Below, piece after piece: positions 59,729 to 64,000 of a stretch of 64,000 bases of DNA. The number at the start of each line of letters is the position of its first letter. Position 1 is the stretch's first letter. A model generated the notes under the pieces. It was not told where the DNA came from. It ran no database searches and saw only the letters and a list, made by a program, of their open reading frames with translations. Where the stretch lies: NCBI RefSeq assembly GCF_031191545.1, contig NZ_CP133472.1:1426001-1490000 (forward strand), written 5' to 3'. The DNA is from Schaalia odontolytica (lineage in GTDB: Bacteria; Actinomycetota; Actinomycetes; Actinomycetales; Actinomycetaceae). The translations under genes were made by a program, and so were the position numbers.

Positions 59729-61039
59729 ATGACGAATTCTTCGCATCACCTGTCGGTGCGCTCCCGGGTGGCTCAGGCTGCCGGTGGCGCCGCCCGCTTC
59801 GCCTCCCGAGCGCTTGGGCGTGGATCCGGCGGAATGATCGGTGGTGAGGTCGCCCTGCGCATTTCACCGAAGTTCCTCGCGGAGCTGGCCGCCTCCTACT
59901 CCTCCGCCGTCGTGACCGGGACTAACGGCAAATCGACGACGACTCGCATGGTGCGAGCCGCCCTTGAAAGCGCTGGGCCCGTCGCCTCGAACATCAACGG
60001 CGACAACATGACGTCGGGTATCATCACGGCTCTCATGCAGGGTAAGGACGCGACGCGAGCCGTCCTGGAGGTCGACGAGATGCACGTGCCGGCCGTCGCC
60101 GCAGACGTTAACCCCTCGGTGTTCGTCTACCTGAATCTCTCTCGTGATCAGCTGGACCGAGTCGGCGAAATCGGATCCGTCGAGCGCCGCCTGCGCGACG
60201 GTGCTGCCGCCCACCCGGATGCCGTCGTCGTCGCCAACTGCGATGACCCCCTCATTGTCTCCGCTGCAGCCGACAACCCGAACGTCGTCTGGGTGGCTGC
60301 GGGTGCCGGTTGGGGCGGTGACTCCGCTGCCTACCCGCGCGGCGGTCGCGTCGTTCGCTCCGGCGAGGACTGGCACCTCATTCCCGCGTTCGACGGTGAG
60401 CCGCTTCCCGAGCTCAGCAGCCGTCCTCAGCCGCAGTGGTGGCTCGAGGAAGTCGAGCTGGCACCCGAAGGACCGCGCGCGACGTTGCGTGGGCCGCAGG
60501 GCGTGAGCGTCCCCCTTGAGCTGAAGCTTCCCGGGCGAGCCAACCTCGGCAACGCGGCTCAGGCAGTCGCCGCAGCAGTGGCGATGGGTATTGACCCCGC
60601 GGCGGCCGCCTCCGCCGTCAGTAGCGTCACCGAGGTTGCTGGCCGCTACTCCGTTCATGACGTGAACGGCCGCAGCGCGCGCCTCATGCTCGCCAAGAAC
60701 CCCGCCGGATGGCAGGAGGCCATGACGATGATCGACCCGCGCGTCGACCAGGTCGTCATTGGTGTGAACGGGCAGGTGCCCGACGGGCAGGACCTCTCCT
60801 GGCTCTGGGACGTCGACTTCTCGGGAGTCAAGCGTCCCGGCCGACGAGTCGTCGCCTGCGGCGAACGCGGAGCCGACCTCGCCGTGCGCCTCGAATACGC
60901 TGGGATACACTGCGACCTCGTCCCCCTGCCCATGGATGCCCTGGCCGTGTGTGAACCCGGCCGCGTAGAGATGCTCCTGAACTACACGGCCATGCGCGAC
61001 TTCAAGGTCTTGCTCGATCGAAAGGAGGGCACGCGATGA
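59729..61039 (+). CDS. murT: Lipid II isoglutaminyl synthase subunit MurT
   Basis: This 436-residue Mur-ligase-like protein amidates the D-glutamate of lipid II stem peptides with GatD. The central domain has VVTGTNGKSTTTRM (ATP-binding P-loop) and NINGDNMTSGI, and the C-terminal DUF1727 domain contains YSVHDVNGRSARLMLAKNPAGWQEA. The Cys4 zinc ribbon present in well-studied MurT proteins is not seen: where CxxC pairs would be expected, the sequence reads AAYPRGGRVVRSGEDWH. The start appears leaderless. It overlaps gatD by four bases. Confidence 0.92.
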   Translation: MTNSSHHLSVRSRVAQAAGGAARFASRALGRGSGGMIGGEVALRISPKFLAELAASYSSAVVTGTNGKSTTTRMVRAALESAGPVASNINGDNMTSGIITALMQGKDATRAVLEVDEMHVPAVAADVNPSVFVYLNLSRDQLDRVGEIGSVERRLRDGAAAHPDAVVVANCDDPLIVSAAADNPNVVWVAAGAGWGGDSAAYPRGGRVVRSGEDWHLIPAFDGEPLPELSSRPQPQWWLEEVELAPEGPRATLRGPQGVSVPLELKLPGRANLGNAAQAVAAAVAMGIDPAAAASAVSSVTEVAGRYSVHDVNGRSARLMLAKNPAGWQEAMTMIDPRVDQVVIGVNGQVPDGQDLSWLWDVDFSGVKRPGRRVVACGERGADLAVRLEYAGIHCDLVPLPMDALAVCEPGRVEMLLNYTAMRDFKVLLDRKEGTR

Positions 61040-61776
61040 GCGTCTCCACGCTGCGAATCGGCGTCCTCATGCCCGAGGTGTTGGGTACCTACGGTGACAG
61101 CGGTAATGCGCTGATTCTGGCCGAGCGCGCCCGCAGGCGCGGCATCGACGCCGAGGTCGTGTGCGTCGGGTTGACCGAGGAGATCCCTGACAGCCTTGAT
61201 ATCTATACGCTCGGCGGTGGCGAGGATACCGCCCAGGCGCTCGCCGCAGACAAGTTCCGGGGTACTTCTGGTCTGTCTCGGGCGCTCGACGCCGGGCGCC
61301 CGCTCCTCGCGATCTGTGCCTCCCTGCAGGTTCTCGGCCACTGGTATGAGGATGCTCGCGGCACGCGCGTTCCCGGCATGGGAGTCCTTGACATCACGAC
61401 GCGCCCCCAGGGACATCGAGCGATCGGTGAACTGGTGTGTGAGCCGCTCGTCGACGGGCTCATGCAGACGCTCACCGGCTTCGAGAATCACGGTGGCGGC
61501 ACCGTCCTCGGCCCCGATGCCTCCCCTCTCGGCCGCGTCGTGGCCGGCGTCGGGAACGGCGTTCCCCAGGGGCAGGAGGCTCCGGAGCTTCGTCACGACG
61601 GTGTCGTCCAAGGATCCGTCATCGCGACCTACATGCATGGCCCCGCCCTCGCCCGCAATCCCGAGCTGGCGGACCTGCTGCTGGAACGCGCGACCGGTGC
61701 GACGCTCGAGCCGCTCGAGGTCCCGGGTGTCGCTCAGCTGCGTGCGCAGCGCCTGGCTGCCATCGCTGCGACCTGA
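61036..61776 (+). CDS. gatD: Lipid II isoglutaminyl synthase subunit GatD (glutaminase)
   Basis: This 246-residue class I glutamine amidotransferase-like subunit supplies ammonia to MurT. Its nucleophile Cys lies in LLAICASLQVLG and the catalytic His in ATYMHGPALARNP. The PEVLGTYGDSGNA start and TLGGGEDTAQ are conserved in GatD. The ATG overlaps the murT stop, so the two are made in equal amounts. Amidation of lipid II is needed for efficient peptidoglycan cross-linking in many Gram-positive bacteria. Confidence 0.95.
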   Translation: MSVSTLRIGVLMPEVLGTYGDSGNALILAERARRRGIDAEVVCVGLTEEIPDSLDIYTLGGGEDTAQALAADKFRGTSGLSRALDAGRPLLAICASLQVLGHWYEDARGTRVPGMGVLDITTRPQGHRAIGELVCEPLVDGLMQTLTGFENHGGGTVLGPDASPLGRVVAGVGNGVPQGQEAPELRHDGVVQGSVIATYMHGPALARNPELADLLLERATGATLEPLEVPGVAQLRAQRLAAIAAT

Positions 61777-61932
61777 CGCGCGCTCGATCGTCAGGCTCGG
61801 CGCACCGCCGAGGCCTCGATCGATCACTGCTGATCCCACGAACGGGGCGGCGGTGTGCTATGTTGGCACGATCTCATCGTTGCGCGCTCCGTGATTCTGT
61901 TCGTGCAGAGTAGTTGTTAGAAAGGAACGGAC

Positions 61933-62604
61933 ATGTCAACCTCCTCTCACACTCCCGTGGGTGAACCCAACGCATCATCGCCCGCCGCAGGATCCGGCGC
62001 TGTCAATCCTGCCCCCCAGGGCTACGCGGGAAGCCCCTACGGTGTCCCCGCCCCGGTTGCTATGCCGAAGCTGCCCGGCCGTGGAGGTGCCGTCACCACG
62101 ATCATCCTTGGCATCGTGCTCATGATCATCGTTGCGCCGATCGTCGTCCTCGCAATGGTTATTACTGGCGCGACCGGTGCCCCCGGGCAATCCGTCGAAG
62201 GCGGCACCAAGGAAAATGGGGACATCGTGACCGTGACCGCGGATGGACATTACATGGTCTGGGGCACCGGTGGCAAGGATCCCGAGTGTTCGCTCATCGG
62301 CCGTGACGACGAGGTCTACAAGCTGGAACCCTATGACGGGCACGACGACGCGTACCTCGCATCGGATGTGCCCGCCGGCGAATATAAGCTCGACTGTGAT
62401 GGAATCTCAGCCAGCGAGTCCATCACGGGATACAACACGACGCCGGAGGTCATGACGAAGGTCGTGTTCGCCCCCCTGCTGTGGGGCAGTGGCGTCGGAG
62501 TCGCCGGTCTGGTTGTTTTGATCGTCGGAATCGTGCTCCTGGTGAAGGTCAACGGCAAGCGTCGCCGCATGACGCAGGAAGCCATGATGTCGGCTGTGCG
62601 CTGA
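61933..62604 (+). CDS. Two-TM membrane protein of unknown function (paralogue 1)
   Basis: This 223-residue protein has a Pro/Gly/Ser-rich cytoplasmic N-terminus (about residues 1-50), a TM helix (about 54-78), an exported domain of about 90 residues with two cysteines (ECSLIGRDDEVY, then YKLDCDG), a second TM helix (about 182-205) and a short tail KVNGKRRRMTQEAMMSAVR. GAAAGGAA precedes the ATG. The gene that follows is a paralogue of it with the same cysteine pattern. I do not recognise a family. Confidence 0.8.
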   Translation: MSTSSHTPVGEPNASSPAAGSGAVNPAPQGYAGSPYGVPAPVAMPKLPGRGGAVTTIILGIVLMIIVAPIVVLAMVITGATGAPGQSVEGGTKENGDIVTVTADGHYMVWGTGGKDPECSLIGRDDEVYKLEPYDGHDDAYLASDVPAGEYKLDCDGISASESITGYNTTPEVMTKVVFAPLLWGSGVGVAGLVVLIVGIVLLVKVNGKRRRMTQEAMMSAVR

Positions 62605-62617
62605 CGCAATGCGCGAT

Positions 62618-62660
62618 AAGGGGACGAGGTCCGGGCAGTTTCTCGGGCCTCGTCCCCTTT
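62618..62660 (+). terminator. Terminator after paralogue 1
   Basis: AAGGGGACGAGG (from 62618) and CCTCGTCCCCTT (ending about 62659) pair over 12 bp around a loop of about 18 bases, and end in TTT. Confidence 0.75.
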
Positions 62661-62802
62661 GCTCTCGCCCAGGAATCGACCCTCGCTGGGGTGCCGGTCG
62701 TGCGATCGGAGGTATCGTAGTAATCGGTCCTGTGCGACCTGCTGTTCACCTCGGTGGTCGCGTTGGTATGCTGAAAGAAAGTCCCCTCAGGAAGGCTCTC
62801 CT

Positions 62803-63486
62803 ATGTCGAACCCCAGGCCCTACGGTGTGCCCGGCGAGCAGGCTACGCCCTGGCCGCAGTACGGGCAGGGTGGCGCGAATGGCGCCATGCCCGCCCAGGG
62901 TGGCTATCCGGGTGCCGGTTATGCCGGTCCCGCGGTCATGCCCCCCATGAACCTGCCCAGCCGAGCACCGGGCACGATCATGATCGTTGTCGGCCTGCTC
63001 ATGATGCTGATCGTCGCCCCGATCGTCTTTGCTGTGGTCGCTTTCTCAGGCCTGAATACCGATATGCCCGAGGATATTAATGCTGTCAACATCAAGAATG
63101 GCGGGACCGTCGAGGTTGGAGCCAACGGACAGTACACGGTCCTCTTCTCCAAGGGTGAGGCGACGTCGTGCACCATGACGGACACTAACGGCGACGTCTA
63201 CGACATGCACACGTTTGCCGGTGCCAAGAACTACTACACGGCCACCGATCTGCCGGCCGGTGCCTACCGCGTCGACTGTGAGGGCCTTCCCGCAGGAGCG
63301 GAAATTTCGGGCATGGATGTCAGCGCCGGTGACATTACCAAGTCCAGCACGAACGGCCTGATTTGGTCCTCGGTCATTGGCGTCAGCGGCACGATCATCA
63401 TGATTATCGGCATCGTGCTGGTGGTGAAAGCTAACGGCAGGCGACGAGAGATTCGTCAGCAGGCGATGATGTCGGCTATTGGCTGA
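62803..63486 (+). CDS. Two-TM membrane protein of unknown function (paralogue 2)
   Basis: This 227-residue protein has a Gly/Pro/Gln-rich N-terminus (about residues 1-55), a TM helix (about 57-82), an exported domain with two cysteines (SCTMTDTNGDVY, then YRVDCEG), a second TM helix (about 187-210) and a tail KANGRRREIRQQAMMSAIG. It matches paralogue 1 in layout, cysteine spacing and tail, so the pair arose by tandem duplication. ATG 62803 with AGGAAG upstream is chosen; the longer in-frame extension covers the terminator region and is not coding. Confidence 0.8.
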   Translation: MSNPRPYGVPGEQATPWPQYGQGGANGAMPAQGGYPGAGYAGPAVMPPMNLPSRAPGTIMIVVGLLMMLIVAPIVFAVVAFSGLNTDMPEDINAVNIKNGGTVEVGANGQYTVLFSKGEATSCTMTDTNGDVYDMHTFAGAKNYYTATDLPAGAYRVDCEGLPAGAEISGMDVSAGDITKSSTNGLIWSSVIGVSGTIIMIIGIVLVVKANGRRREIRQQAMMSAIG

Positions 63487-63500
63487 CCCGTCGCGCATGT

Positions 63501-63541
63501 GAAGGGGCGGGGCCTCGGAGCAACTCCGGCGTCGCCCCTTC
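63501..63541 (+). terminator. Terminator after paralogue 2
   Basis: GAAGGGGCG (63501-63509) pairs with CGCCCCTTC (63533-63541); a smaller stem fills the loop. It lies 14 bases after the stop codon. Confidence 0.65.
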
Positions 63542-63573
63542 GTTGCATCCAAACCACCACGCGAGAGGAAACT

Positions 63574-64000
63574 ATGCACACCCTATCTTTCACGGGAGTG
63601 CGGCAGCTGCGCTTCCCCGCTCCTGATGTCGCGCGCGGCTTCATGCTCGCGCTCATTGCACTCGCCAACGTTCCGTTCTGGATCACCTATTTCCCGGATG
63701 CGCCTCAGGCTGGGCATGACGCACTCGCTGCCATGAATCAGGCGGACCAGTGGTGGTATGTCGCGCGAAACCTGTTCGTCGATCGCAGGGCCTATCCGCT
63801 CTTTTCGATCCTGTTTGGATTCGGCATGGCGATCATGGCCTCGCGAACGATCGAGCGTGAGCGACGCTATGCGCTGGATGCCCTTCCCGCCGACCTGAGC
63901 GCTGATTGGCAGCCTATCCAGTGGCAGATCTTTAATGAGAATGCTGAGCGACGTGCGCGTGCATCCGCATCAGCCCTGATCCGCCGCCGCGGCTTGTGGA
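63574..64000 (+). CDS. DUF418/YeiB-family membrane protein, N-terminal part
   Basis: The gene runs off the end of the window, so only the first 142 residues are seen. It starts at ATG 63574 with GAGAGGAA upstream. After a short lead, the segment APDVARGFMLALIALANVP matches the first TM region of DUF418/YeiB proteins, and LFSILFGFGMAIM with a later RRRGLW supports this. The family consists of polytopic membrane proteins related to acyltransferases; the substrate is unknown. Confidence 0.82.
   Translation, partial: MHTLSFTGVRQLRFPAPDVARGFMLALIALANVPFWITYFPDAPQAGHDALAAMNQADQWWYVARNLFVDRRAYPLFSILFGFGMAIMASRTIERERRYALDALPADLSADWQPIQWQIFNENAERRARASASALIRRRGLW

Overview
This window is a high-GC actinobacterial chromosome segment, most like an oral Actinomyces/Schaalia (A. 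odontolyticus group). That placement is inferred from gene content: FimA/SpaA-type sortase-assembled pili, LARTG cell-wall anchors, a DnaK-GrpE-DnaJ-HspR operon with HAIR operators, MurT/GatD, DUF2510 proteins and a PurSQL-type purine cluster. No rRNA, tRNA, CRISPR array, transposase or prophage was recognised.

Layout. 1-2.8 kb: the 3' end of GTP-dependent PEP carboxykinase, then a MoxR ATPase and a DUF58 protein. 3.0-8.7 kb: a complete sortase-assembled pilus operon (shaft pilin, large CshA-related tip protein, class C sortase). 8.9-12.4 kb: a membrane protein, two von Willebrand A proteins and a TPR-like protein that would normally follow MoxR-DUF58, so the pilus locus appears to split a MoxR/Bat-type operon. 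12.5-18.3 kb: purD-purC-purS-purQ-purL. 18.4-19.6 kb: a gene-free repeat island with a striking six-unit palindromic array. 19.7-26.2 kb: a phosphatidylcholine synthase-like enzyme, a sterol-carrier-family protein, a DUF4235 protein, a solute-binding lipoprotein, a DUF4921 (GalT/HIT-like) protein, an aldo/keto reductase and a four-TM unknown. 26.8-31.3 kb: a PadR regulator with an ABC exporter, then an S4 RNA-binding protein. 31.4-36.6 kb: four tandem copies of an undescribed two-gene membrane cassette on the minus strand. 36.7-41.7 kb: an AspT-family transporter, a Nudix hydrolase, Ohr, an M18 aminopeptidase and an aldo/keto reductase. 41.7-42.9 kb: a second repeat island with 27-bp and 117-bp tandem repeats and a second copy of the six-unit array. 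42.9-47.3 kb: a GNAT acetyltransferase and an MDR oxidoreductase, then a lower-GC, probably acquired patch (TMEM175-like channel, HTH protein, MerR, aldo/keto reductase). 47.3-54.7 kb: an RNA m5U methyltransferase, a cell-wall-anchored alpha-L-fucosidase, and divergently a large repeat adhesin. 55.0-59.2 kb: dnaK-grpE-dnaJ-hspR. 59.7-61.8 kb: murT-gatD. 61.9-64.0 kb: two tandem paralogous membrane proteins and the start of a DUF418 protein.

How the parts work together. The surface genes (pilus, LARTG adhesin, LARTG fucosidase) fit a host-glycan-binding mucosal commensal. Two sorting-signal classes are present: LPLTG/IPLTG for the pilins and LARTG for the wall proteins. Many single genes lack a Shine-Dalgarno sequence and instead show TAnnnT exactly six bases before the start codon, which predicts widespread leaderless transcription. 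The most novel-looking elements are the four-fold DUF2510/partner cassette array, the duplicated 3+3 GGATAGGTT array, and the pilus locus nested in the MoxR/Bat genes.
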